Assembly (NCBI GenBank): GCA_025935515.1
Contig: JAICVC010000018.1
Location: 1 to 20,321, forward strand
Source of the DNA: Sphingomonas sp.
Lineage (GTDB): Bacteria > Pseudomonadota > Alphaproteobacteria > Sphingomonadales > Sphingomonadaceae
Direction: 5' to 3'
DNA: 20,321 nt
Under the pieces are notes generated by a model. The model saw nothing but the letters and a program-made list of their open reading frames with translations. It did not search any database and had not been told where the DNA came from. This document shows positions 8,020 to 14,521 of the stretch, in pieces. Each line of letters opens with the position of its first letter. The first letter of the stretch is position 1. The translations under genes were made by a program, and so were the position numbers.

Positions 8020-9534
8020 CTAGTCGGCAGCGGCGAGGGGCTTGATCGCGGGCGCGTTGATCACGCTCCCGTCCGGCTGGAACTGCGATCCGTGGCACGG
8101 GCAGTCCCAGCAGGTCTCAAACGGGTTCCAGTGGACCAGGCAGCCGACGTGGGTGCAGGTTGCCAGGCGCTCGACCAACGTCCCGTCTTCCTTGCGATAG
8201 GCCGCGATCTTCGAAATGCCGCGGCGGACGATCGCGCCCTGACCGGGCTTGATCTCATCGACCGACGAAACTTCGCCGCCGGTCAGATATTCGCGGAAGT
8301 TCTTGACGTCGGCGGCGCGGTCCATCGCGAAGTCGCCGAGGCTGGTCGCAGCCTTCGGTTTGCGCGAGGGATCGAGCAGGTCCGCGAACCGCGCCTTCTG
8401 CCCGAACAGCAACGCGGCGATGTTGAGGGCGCCGGCGACGCCATTGGTCATCCCCTGGCCGCTGTCGCCCGTATGGACGTAGATGTTGCGATTTCCCGGG
8501 TTGCGCCCCGAATAGGGCATGTAATCAACCGGCTCCAGCACCTGTCCCGACCAGCGGTATCGAACCTCGCCGAAGGAAGGGAAGCGCGCGCGCGTCCAAT
8601 GTTCCAGGTGAGCGAGCCGATCGTCCATGTCGGTCGCTTCGCCGCTGCGGTGATCCTCCCCGCCGACGATCAGCAGGTCCTCCGCGTCGCCCAGCGGCTG
8701 CAGGCGGACATAATGATAGGCTTCCAGCGCGTCCCAAATGAGCATGTCCTCGACCGACCCACGCGGCACTGGGCCGGCGATCACATAGGTGCGCATCGGT
8801 TTCTGCTTGGTATGAATCGCGAGCTTGTCGTTGACTGGCGAATTGGTCGCGAAAACCGCAGCCTTGGCGATGATGCTGGGGCCGGCTTCGGTGTCGATGG
8901 TGACGCGGCCGGAATCCTCGCGATGATCGACGTACACCGTGCTGCCGTGGATCTTGCCGCCGCGCGCTTCGACCGCGCCGATCAGTCCGCGAACATATTT
9001 CAGCGGATGGAAGCGTCCCTGGTTGGGGAATCGCAGCGCGCGTCCGCCGTCGGGCAACGGAATCGGAGCCTCCTCGGCCCATTGCACGTCCGCGCCGATT
9101 GACCGGCAGGCGTCATACTCCTTTTCAACCTCGGAAATGTGCGCAAGCTCGGCAGGAACGAGCAATCCGTCGAGCCGCTTGAAGTCCGCCTCGATGCCCT
9201 CGTCGCCGCAAATCGCCTCAATCCGGTTCACCGCGGCGACCTGGCTCTCGTGATACAGCCGCGCATCCTCCTCGCCGACCGCATCGATGAGGATGTGGTA
9301 ATAATCGTCGAGCTCGGTCGCGAGGTGAGCAGTGGTCCGCGAAGTCATCACCCCGCCGATGGTCTCGGCGCGGTCGATCACGATCACGTTCCAGCCAAAC
9401 CTGGCCGCCTCATAGGCCACCGACATGCCGGCAATTCCCGAGCCGACGACGACAAGGTCGCAGTCCGCGTCGACCTGTAGCGGCGGCCGTTGCTCGAGAC
9501 CTGCGTCTTCGTACCAGAAGCTGCTGCTGGTCAT
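8020..9534 (-). CDS. FAD-dependent oxidoreductase with C-terminal Rieske [2Fe-2S] domain
   Basis: A 504-residue fusion of a DAO-type (glycine/D-amino-acid-oxidase-like) flavoprotein with a Rieske iron-sulfur domain. The FAD-binding Rossmann motif is VVVGSGIAG at residues 28-36, followed by VIVIDRAETIGG; a second FAD contact is HTGDSGQGMTNG. The Rieske domain has ligands Cys460 and His462 (CTHVGC) and Cys478 and His481 (CPCHGS), and the pair Cys465 and Cys480 that forms the disulfide in bc1-type Rieske proteins. There is no signal peptide, so electrons would pass from a substrate through FAD and the cluster in the cytoplasm. Related fused proteins are widespread but mostly without a known substrate. 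The start at 9534 has only a weak ribosome site; the much longer open frame upstream is not gene-like. It faces the hydrolase gene tail to tail. Confidence 0.9.
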   Translation of the reverse strand: MTSSSFWYEDAGLEQRPPLQVDADCDLVVVGSGIAGMSVAYEAARFGWNVIVIDRAETIGGVMTSRTTAHLATELDDYYHILIDAVGEEDARLYHESQVAAVNRIEAICGDEGIEADFKRLDGLLVPAELAHISEVEKEYDACRSIGADVQWAEEAPIPLPDGGRALRFPNQGRFHPLKYVRGLIGAVEARGGKIHGSTVYVDHREDSGRVTIDTEAGPSIIAKAAVFATNSPVNDKLAIHTKQKPMRTYVIAGPVPRGSVEDMLIWDALEAYHYVRLQPLGDAEDLLIVGGEDHRSGEATDMDDRLAHLEHWTRARFPSFGEVRYRWSGQVLEPVDYMPYSGRNPGNRNIYVHTGDSGQGMTNGVAGALNIAALLFGQKARFADLLDPSRKPKAATSLGDFAMDRAADVKNFREYLTGGEVSSVDEIKPGQGAIVRRGISKIAAYRKEDGTLVERLATCTHVGCLVHWNPFETCWDCPCHGSQFQPDGSVINAPAIKPLAAAD

Positions 9535-9690
9535 GCGCCGAGAAACACGCCGCAACCGCTTCTCGTTCCTAAGCCGCCGCCGGCCGAAATCCTTTCGATC
9601 GGCTAACCATATCCCTTTGACCAAGCTTAACACCGACTCGGTTAAACCCGGTTTCGCACCCAGCCTTACCCCCCGGGTGCTTGCACAAGA

Positions 9691-9731
9691 CCGGTCCTGC
9701 CACTTCCGCTTGACCCAACTGGCAGGACCGG
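9691..9731. repeat. Perfect 12-bp inverted repeat with 17-base loop
   Basis: CCGGTCCTGCCA at 9691-9702 is the exact reverse complement of TGGCAGGACCGG at 9720-9731, with 17 bases between. It is intergenic and distinct from the terminator 35 bases further on. It could be an RNA hairpin or a protein-binding dyad. Confidence 0.75.
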
Positions 9732-9765
9732 GATTGCCCTGAACGAGTGACCAGAGAATGCGTAA

Positions 9766-9793
9766 AGGGCCGCCGGATTGCTCCGGCGGCCCT
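9766..9793 (-). terminator. Intrinsic terminator of the BI-1 gene (possibly bidirectional)
   Basis: Arms AGGGCCGCCGGA (9766-9777) and TCCGGCGGCCCT (9782-9793) make a perfect 12-bp stem with a four-base loop. It lies 28 bases after the stop codon of the minus-strand BI-1 gene. The tail on the minus strand is short (TTTACGCATTCT); the plus-strand tail is CTCGTTTGTTCG, so it may act in both directions. Confidence 0.8.
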
Positions 9794-9821
9794 CTCGTTT
9801 GTTCGTCCTGCGCGGGCTGGC

Positions 9822-10562
9822 TTAGCGCCGGTCGCCCATGAAGGTCAGCAGGAACTGGAACATGTTGATGAAGTCCAGATAGAGCGTCAGCGCGCCCATG
9901 ATGACCGTCTTGCCGGCCATCTCGGTGCCCTGGACGTAGGCGTACATGCTCTTGATCCGCTGCGTGTCGTAGGCGGTCAGGCCCGCGAACAGCAGCACGC
10001 CGATCGCGCTGATCGCCAGCGCCATCGCGCTCGACTGGAGGAACATGTTGATCAGCATCGCGACCAGGATTCCGACCACGCCCATGATCAGGAACGTGCC
10101 CATGCCGGACAGATCGCGCTTGGTGGTGTAGCCGTAAAGGCTGAGGCCGAGGTAGGCGGCCGCGGTCGCGAAGAAGGTCTGCGCGATCGACACGCCGGTG
10201 AAGACCAGGAACAAGGTCGACATCGACAGGCCCATCAAGGCCGCAAACGCCCAGAACAGCAGCTGCAGCGTGGACGTGCGCATGCGCTGTGCGCCGAAGC
10301 TCATCGCGAACACGATTCCCAGCGGCGACAGCGTCACCACCCAACCGAGCAGGCTCATGCCGCGGCCGTCGGGTTGGATCAGCACCTGGCCCGCGTAAGG
10401 GGCGAACAGCATCGCGATGATGCCGGTGAGCAGCACGCCCGACGCCATGTAGTTGTAAACTGACAGCATGTATGACCGGAGGCCCACATCGCGGGCGGCG
10501 CGCGGGACGCCTACCGTCGCGGCGTTCACGCCGGTCGTTTGGGGGTCTTGCCAATTGGCCAT
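9822..10562 (-). CDS. Bax inhibitor-1 / YccA family membrane protein
   Basis: A 246-residue inner-membrane protein with seven hydrophobic segments and the UPF0005/BI-1 signature. After a soluble N-terminus of about 30 residues, the membrane helices start near YNYMASGVLLTG. Conserved segments include TSTLFLVFTG, GLTAYDTQRIK with Asp199 and LYLDFINMFQFLL with Asp230. An Asp pair in the last two helices is the pH-sensing latch in the bacterial calcium-leak homologue YetJ. In Proteobacteria some members bind FtsH and modulate membrane protein turnover. I chose the ATG at 10562, preceded by AGGAG, over an in-frame start at 10607. A promoter lies at 10607-10635 and a strong terminator follows the gene, so it is probably monocistronic. 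Confidence 0.93.
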   Translation of the reverse strand: MANWQDPQTTGVNAATVGVPRAARDVGLRSYMLSVYNYMASGVLLTGIIAMLFAPYAGQVLIQPDGRGMSLLGWVVTLSPLGIVFAMSFGAQRMRTSTLQLLFWAFAALMGLSMSTLFLVFTGVSIAQTFFATAAAYLGLSLYGYTTKRDLSGMGTFLIMGVVGILVAMLINMFLQSSAMALAISAIGVLLFAGLTAYDTQRIKSMYAYVQGTEMAGKTVIMGALTLYLDFINMFQFLLTFMGDRR

Positions 10563-10606
10563 TGTGACTCCTCTATGCGCGGGCGAAGGGCCCGTTCGCT
10601 GCACCA

Positions 10607-10635
10607 AATATCGTGGAAGCGTTAAGGGACTTCAA
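10607..10635 (-). promoter_or_regulatory. Probable promoter of the BI-1 gene
   Basis: On the minus strand TTGAAG (10630-10635) and GATATT (10607-10612) are separated by 17 bases. The -10 element lies about 45 bases before the BI-1 ATG at 10562, leaving a leader that contains the AGGAG ribosome site. Confidence 0.5.
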
Positions 10636-10661
10636 GCGAAACACGACAAATGGCGTGATAG

Positions 10662-10677
10662 CTGAACGGTTGTTCAG
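10662..10677. promoter_or_regulatory. Palindromic operator-like site in the BI-1/metallophosphoesterase divergent region
   Basis: CTGAACGGTTGTTCAG has perfect six-base arms around GGTT. It is directly followed by two copies of GAAACCGGC with a 12-base period (10677-10685 and 10689-10697). Both lie between the divergent starts. No matching regulator is encoded next to it. Confidence 0.45.
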
Positions 10678-10707
10678 AAACCGGCCTGGAAACCGGCAAA
10701 GTTAACG

Positions 10708-10733
10708 GCATTGCCGACAGGCACAGGCAATGC
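10708..10733 (+). promoter_or_regulatory. Inverted repeat in the leader of the metallophosphoesterase gene
   Basis: GCATTGCC (10708-10715) and GGCAATGC (10726-10733) are exact reverse complements around a ten-base loop. The second arm ends just before the GTGAGG ribosome site of the gene at 10746, so a hairpin here could influence translation or bind a regulator. Confidence 0.4.
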
Positions 10734-10745
10734 GACAGTGAGGCC

Positions 10746-11816
10746 ATGCCGGAGGGCTCGATCGCGGCCCGCCTCAAGCGGACGATCCGCGTCGCCGTCC
10801 AGGCGTTCGCGGCCTTTTTCCTTATGATCGCGTCGCCGTCAGCGGCTCAGCGCCCGCAACGAATCATTGCCGTCGGCGACCTTCACGGCGACCTCCAGGC
10901 GTGGCTGACCATTGCCAAGGCTTCCGGCGTCATGACGGCGGACGGCCATTGGAGCGGCGGTAAGACCACCCTCGTCCAGCTCGGCGACGTCGCCGACCGC
11001 GGGCCGGACACGCTGGCGATCATCCGCAGCCTCCAGCTTTTGCAAAGCGAGGCGCCCCGCACGGGCGGCAATGTCGTAGTGGTGCTCGGCAACCACGAAG
11101 CGATGAACCTCGTCGGCGATGATCGCTATACGACTCCCGGCGAATATGCGGCCTTCGCCGACAACCGGTCGCCGGCCCGGCGCGAGCGCGTCTATTTGGC
11201 GAACCGCAAGCAGCTCGAAGCCGCTGCCCATGCCGCCAAGCCCAAGGCCCTGCCCTCGCAGGTGCGCGAGCAGTGGCTGGCGCAAACGCCGCTCGGCTGG
11301 GTCGAGCACCGCCTCGCCTGGAGCCCGGTCGGCGAGCTCGGCAAATGGGCGACGCGCAACCCCGCGATCGCCAGGATCGGCACCACGTTGTTCGTCCACG
11401 GCGGCATCAGCGCGGAATATGCCGCCCAGCCGCTCGACGCCGTGAACAAGCGGATCGCGACCGCAATGAACGCTGGCGACGACAGCCCGACCTCGGTCCT
11501 CAGCGATCCCCTCGGCCCGTTGTGGTATCGCGGCCTCGTCATGGCCGATCCGGAAGCGCAGGCCGCGCGCGCCGCGCGCAATCAGCCCGCGCCTGCCCTG
11601 ACTCAGGATCAGGAGCTCGACGCAGTGCTTGCCGCCTATGGGGCGCAGCGGATGGTCGTCGGCCACACGCCCAACCTCAAAGGCATCGTCATCACCGGCA
11701 ACGGCCGGCTGGCGCGCATCGATACCGGCAATTCGCGCTACTACAACGGGGTGCTCAGCTGGCTGGAAATCATTGGCGACCGGATGATCCCGCACACGGT
11801 GCCGCGGTCGCCTTGA
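10746..11816 (+). CDS. Exported PPP-like metallophosphoesterase (Shewanella-like phosphatase type)
   Basis: A 356-residue calcineurin-like phosphoesterase with the order of motifs seen in PPP-type protein phosphatases: GDLHGD at 44-49, GDVADRG at 80-86, GNHEAMN at 115-121, a metal-ligand histidine His218 in VHGG and His307 in GHTPN. These build a two-metal site that hydrolyses phosphate esters. The inserts and motif forms resemble bacterial Shewanella-like phosphatases; the substrate could be phosphoprotein or a small phosphoester. The N-terminus carries basic residues and then VAVQAFAAFFLMIASPSAA, which reads as a signal peptide, so it should work outside the cytoplasm. The next gene, a putative secreted kinase-like protein, begins 17 bases after the stop; the two probably form one operon. 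An ATG start at 10746 follows GTGAGG. Confidence 0.92.
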   Translation: MPEGSIAARLKRTIRVAVQAFAAFFLMIASPSAAQRPQRIIAVGDLHGDLQAWLTIAKASGVMTADGHWSGGKTTLVQLGDVADRGPDTLAIIRSLQLLQSEAPRTGGNVVVVLGNHEAMNLVGDDRYTTPGEYAAFADNRSPARRERVYLANRKQLEAAAHAAKPKALPSQVREQWLAQTPLGWVEHRLAWSPVGELGKWATRNPAIARIGTTLFVHGGISAEYAAQPLDAVNKRIATAMNAGDDSPTSVLSDPLGPLWYRGLVMADPEAQAARAARNQPAPALTQDQELDAVLAAYGAQRMVVGHTPNLKGIVITGNGRLARIDTGNSRYYNGVLSWLEIIGDRMIPHTVPRSP

Positions 11817-11833
11817 ACGCGAGGAGGGGGCTC

Positions 11834-12847
11834 ATGAAGGCAAGACATTTCGCATTTGCATTGGCGCTCGCGGGCTCGACGGCCTCGGCCGTAGCAGCCG
11901 CTCCGCCGACACCGCTCTTCGCCAGCGACGTTCCGCTCAGGATCACGCTTAAGGGCCCGTTTTCGGCAATGGCGTCGAACCGCGCCGAGGTCGCGCGCCC
12001 CGGGATGATGATCGCCGACGGAATCACCTATCCGATCACGCTCAGCCCGCGCGGAATCACCCGCAAGACGAGCGACATCTGCGATTTCCCGCCACTCCGC
12101 GTGCAACTCGCCAGCAAGGCCGCGGACGGCTCGCTGATGCAGGGCCAGCGCCGACTGAAACTAGTGACCCACTGCAAGCGGTCGGCCGATTTCCAGCAGA
12201 AGGTGCTGCTCGAATATGCCGCGTACCGGCTCTATAACCTCATGAGCCCGCTGAGCTTCCGCGCGCGCCTGCTGAACGTCGACTATGTCGATGACAGCGG
12301 CCGGCCCTATATCTCGCGCGTCGGCTTCTTCATCGAGGACTTCGACGATGTCGCGAGGCGCAACGGCATGGCCGATGCCCACCAGGGCTCGATGGTTCCG
12401 CTGCAGCAGATCGATCCCGCCGGCGCCGCGCGTTTCGCGGTGTTCGAATATATGATCAGCAATTACGACTGGTCGATGCGCGCCGCGCCGCGGGGCGAGG
12501 AATGCTGCCACAACGGCCGGCTGCTGGCGGGCGGATCGGGCGGGCTGTTCACGCCGGTCCCCTATGATTTCGATTATTCGGGGCTGGTCGACGCGCCTTA
12601 TTCGACTCCGCCCGAAGGTTTCCCGATCGATAACGTTCGTCAGCGCAACTATCGGGGCTATTGCTCGCACATGGCGCAAGCCCGCGCCTTCGCAGCGCAA
12701 CTCTCGCCGCGCCGCGCCGAGTTCCTCGGCCTGTTCGCGACCATTCCGGGCCTCGACCCACGCACCCAGACGCGGGCGGCGAGCTACATCCAGGGCTTCT
12801 TCAGCGACGTCGACAGCGGCAAGATCTTCAAGTCCTGCGTCAATTAG
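11834..12847 (+). CDS. Exported protein with CotH/atypical-kinase-like residue pattern
   Basis: A 337-residue protein with a signal peptide (FAFALALAGSTASAVAAA). I do not recognise a named family with certainty, but the order of conserved-looking residues is that of CotH-type and other atypical kinases: a strand with a lysine (Lys109 in RRLKLVTHC), a helix LLEYAAYRLYNLM with Glu127, a hinge-like FFIEDFDDVARR (Glu168), a catalytic-loop-like SNYDWSM (Asp212), Asn227 after CC, and a DFG-like PYDFDYSG (Asp245/Asp247). CotH kinases phosphorylate secreted proteins; whether this protein binds ATP in the periplasm is unknown, and a degenerate or non-catalytic fold is possible. Several cysteines (83, 114, 224, 225, 277, 335) could form disulfides after export. 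The ATG follows GAGGAGGGGG. It is the second gene after the metallophosphoesterase and ends two bases from the DUF4956 gene, tail to tail. Confidence 0.8.
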   Translation: MKARHFAFALALAGSTASAVAAAPPTPLFASDVPLRITLKGPFSAMASNRAEVARPGMMIADGITYPITLSPRGITRKTSDICDFPPLRVQLASKAADGSLMQGQRRLKLVTHCKRSADFQQKVLLEYAAYRLYNLMSPLSFRARLLNVDYVDDSGRPYISRVGFFIEDFDDVARRNGMADAHQGSMVPLQQIDPAGAARFAVFEYMISNYDWSMRAAPRGEECCHNGRLLAGGSGGLFTPVPYDFDYSGLVDAPYSTPPEGFPIDNVRQRNYRGYCSHMAQARAFAAQLSPRRAEFLGLFATIPGLDPRTQTRAASYIQGFFSDVDSGKIFKSCVN

Positions 12848-12849
12848 GA

Positions 12850-13512
12850 TTATTTCTTCTTCTTCTCCGGCTCAGGCGGCGCTGCATGGTCGATACCGTC
12901 GTAGTCGGTCAGGAACCGCTTCATCCCCGCACGCTCGCCATATTCGCTGATCCACAGCATCACGAAGCAATAGTTGAACGCGATACTGATCACCGCCGCA
13001 AGCTCGATGGCGCCGATACCAGCAGCGAGCCCGGTTCCGACCGCGAGCAGGATGAACAAGGCGTCGCCCGAGCTTTTCAGCGAGTTCCTGAACCGCACCG
13101 CGCCGGCGATTCCGGCGAGGCTGAAGGCCAGGGCCAGCGAGTTCTGGACGATGATGACGATGCCGGTGACGACCATCGGCAGGACGATGATCGTGTTGAC
13201 TAGCGACTGGTCATATTCGTCGCCGCCGCGCACCGCCATGTAGACCCAGCTCACCGGCAGCGACACCAGGATCGCGGCGATGATCGCGACCACCAGCCAG
13301 AACACGCTCTGCCCGAAGTTGGCGACATGCGCGGCGCGTACCGCCTCGCTCGCCTCGAGAGGATTCTTTGCCGGTTGGGTGATCAGCTGCTCGACGCCGC
13401 CGACCGGAAGGTAGCCGCGGAACTCCGGCCATATCTTGAGCGCGACGAAGATCACCAGCGCGATCACCAAATAATATGCGGTGATCTGCATCATCAGCCG
13501 TCCTGCACGCAT
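12850..13512 (-). CDS. DUF4956 domain membrane protein
   Basis: A 220-residue integral membrane protein with about five hydrophobic segments (near residues 8-26, 69-93, 105-123, 151-168 and 170-188) and the DUF4956 hallmark GAVRFRNSLKSSGDALFILLAVGTGLAAG at 137-165. It ends in a charged tail EPEKKKK. Biochemical function is unknown; across bacteria DUF4956 genes are often next to VTC-type polyphosphate polymerase and CotH kinase genes. I chose the ATG at 13512, six bases after GGGAG, rather than a TTG at 13557 that abuts the PPK2 stop. It lies 45 bases downstream of ppk2 on the same strand, so they probably form an operon. The gene converges with the kinase-like gene. Confidence 0.9.
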   Translation of the reverse strand: MRAGRLMMQITAYYLVIALVIFVALKIWPEFRGYLPVGGVEQLITQPAKNPLEASEAVRAAHVANFGQSVFWLVVAIIAAILVSLPVSWVYMAVRGGDEYDQSLVNTIIVLPMVVTGIVIIVQNSLALAFSLAGIAGAVRFRNSLKSSGDALFILLAVGTGLAAGIGAIELAAVISIAFNYCFVMLWISEYGERAGMKRFLTDYDGIDHAAPPEPEKKKK

Positions 13513-13557
13513 CCGAGGCTCCCCCCTTTTTTTCCAGCGCCACGATGGCGCGTTCAA

Positions 13558-14415
13558 CTAGGCCTTCCCGGCCCGCATGCTCGCAATGATGGTTGTCGGC
13601 GCCTCGGCCTCGTTCGCCTCGCGGGCCTGGAGCACCGAATAGGCGGGGATCGGTTGGAGCACGCCGTAGCGCTCCTTGAGCGGCTCATGACCGAGCGATG
13701 GCCACGGAATTTCGGCCATGGGCAATTCGGTGTCCGGTACCCGGTCGAGCAGGTCGCGAAGCAGCGTCAGCCGCCCGAGCGCCTGGTCGTTGAAATCCAC
13801 CAGCGTCCAGGGCGCGAAATCGGTATGCGTGGCGGCCAGCATAAGCTCCCGCGCCTCGGTATAATCATCGTAGCGCGCGCGCGCCTTGATATCGATCGGC
13901 GACAATTTCCACCGCTTCACCGGGCTGTCGAGGCGATTCCTGAACCGGTCCTCTTGGACCGCCTGGTCGCAGCACAGCCAGTATTTGAACAGCAACAAGC
14001 CGTCATCAACCAGATGACGTTCGAACTCCGGCGCGGCATTGAGGAAGTCCTGCGTCTGGTCGGGCGTGCAGAACCCCATCACCTTCTCGACGCCGGCACG
14101 GTTGTACCAGCTGCGGTCGAACAGCACGATTTCGCCGCGCGCCGGCAAATGCTCGATGTAGCGCTGGAAATACCATTGGGTTTGCTCGCGCTCGCTCGGA
14201 CTTGGAAGCGCGACGACCCGGCACTGGCGCGGGTTTAGCAGCCGCGCGAACATGTCGATCGAGCCGCCCTTGCCGGCGGTGTCGCGGCCTTCGAACACGA
14301 TCACCATCCGCTGGCCCGTCTCGGACACCCAGCGCGCCATCGCGCTAAGCTCCTTGGCCAATGGCTTTAGAAGCTCGAGATAGTCCGCTTCGCTGAGCTT
14401 CCCGTCACCGCTCAT
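13558..14415 (-). CDS. ppk2: Polyphosphate kinase 2
   Basis: PPK2 uses inorganic polyphosphate to phosphorylate nucleotides (for example GDP or ADP to the triphosphate) in the cytoplasm. The 285-residue product fits a one-domain PPK2. Walker A is GRDTAGKGG at 43-51, followed by SIDMFARLLNPR; Walker B is LFDRSWYNRAG at 98-108. The lid module and basic C-terminal part RFRNRLDSPVKRWKLSPID and the segment APWTLVDFND are characteristic. The ATG at 14415 has AGGGGG just upstream; an in-frame start at 14529 would extend the protein without family support and overlap the divergent TIR gene start. The DUF4956 gene follows on the same strand. Nucleotide class preference cannot be told from sequence alone. 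Confidence 0.95.
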   Translation of the reverse strand: MSGDGKLSEADYLELLKPLAKELSAMARWVSETGQRMVIVFEGRDTAGKGGSIDMFARLLNPRQCRVVALPSPSEREQTQWYFQRYIEHLPARGEIVLFDRSWYNRAGVEKVMGFCTPDQTQDFLNAAPEFERHLVDDGLLLFKYWLCCDQAVQEDRFRNRLDSPVKRWKLSPIDIKARARYDDYTEARELMLAATHTDFAPWTLVDFNDQALGRLTLLRDLLDRVPDTELPMAEIPWPSLGHEPLKERYGVLQPIPAYSVLQAREANEAEAPTTIIASMRAGKA

Positions 14416-14501
14416 CAGCGCCCCCTGCACGGTCTTTTCTGACAGGCTCCATCCGGCTCCGCAATGCCCGGGCTTGCCGATCCCATCCCTTCGGCGCAGA
14501 C

Positions 14502-14518
14502 TCCCCATCTCTGGGGGA
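14502..14518 (+). promoter_or_regulatory. Short hairpin that would cover the TIR gene ribosome site
   Basis: TCCCC (14502-14506) can pair with GGGGA (14514-14518). The second arm is the only Shine-Dalgarno-like sequence before the ATG at 14522, so pairing would hide it. The stem has only five pairs. Confidence 0.3.
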
Positions 14519-14521
14519 TGC

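Larger units (their letters stand above)
9617..9800 (+). ncRNA. Possible small structured RNA gene (unproven)
   Basis: The 287-base gap between the Rieske oxidoreductase and the BI-1 gene has no convincing ORF but several inverted repeats. On the plus strand a TTGACC (9617-9622) and GTTAAA (9641-9646), 18 bases apart, could form a modest promoter. Downstream lie GCACCC/GGGTGC (9656-9661 and 9675-9680), a perfect 12-bp repeat CCGGTCCTGCCA/TGGCAGGACCGG (9691-9702 and 9720-9731), and the 12-bp terminator stem at 9766-9793 followed by a moderately T-rich run. The loops are C-rich and single-stranded in this model. The same repeats could instead lie in the leader of the minus-strand oxidoreductase mRNA. 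No known RNA family is recognised. Confidence 0.3.

Noticed and set aside
9535..10554. N-terminal extension of the Rieske oxidoreductase frame reaching into the BI-1 gene
   Set aside because: The added 340 residues are an out-of-frame reading of BI-1 and of the intergenic repeats; the flavoprotein fold starts right after the ATG at 9534.
10677..10697. Direct repeats considered as a PhoB box because phosphate-related genes follow
   Set aside because: The repeat GAAACCGGC with 12-base period does not resemble the CTGTCAT-type Pho box with 11-base period.
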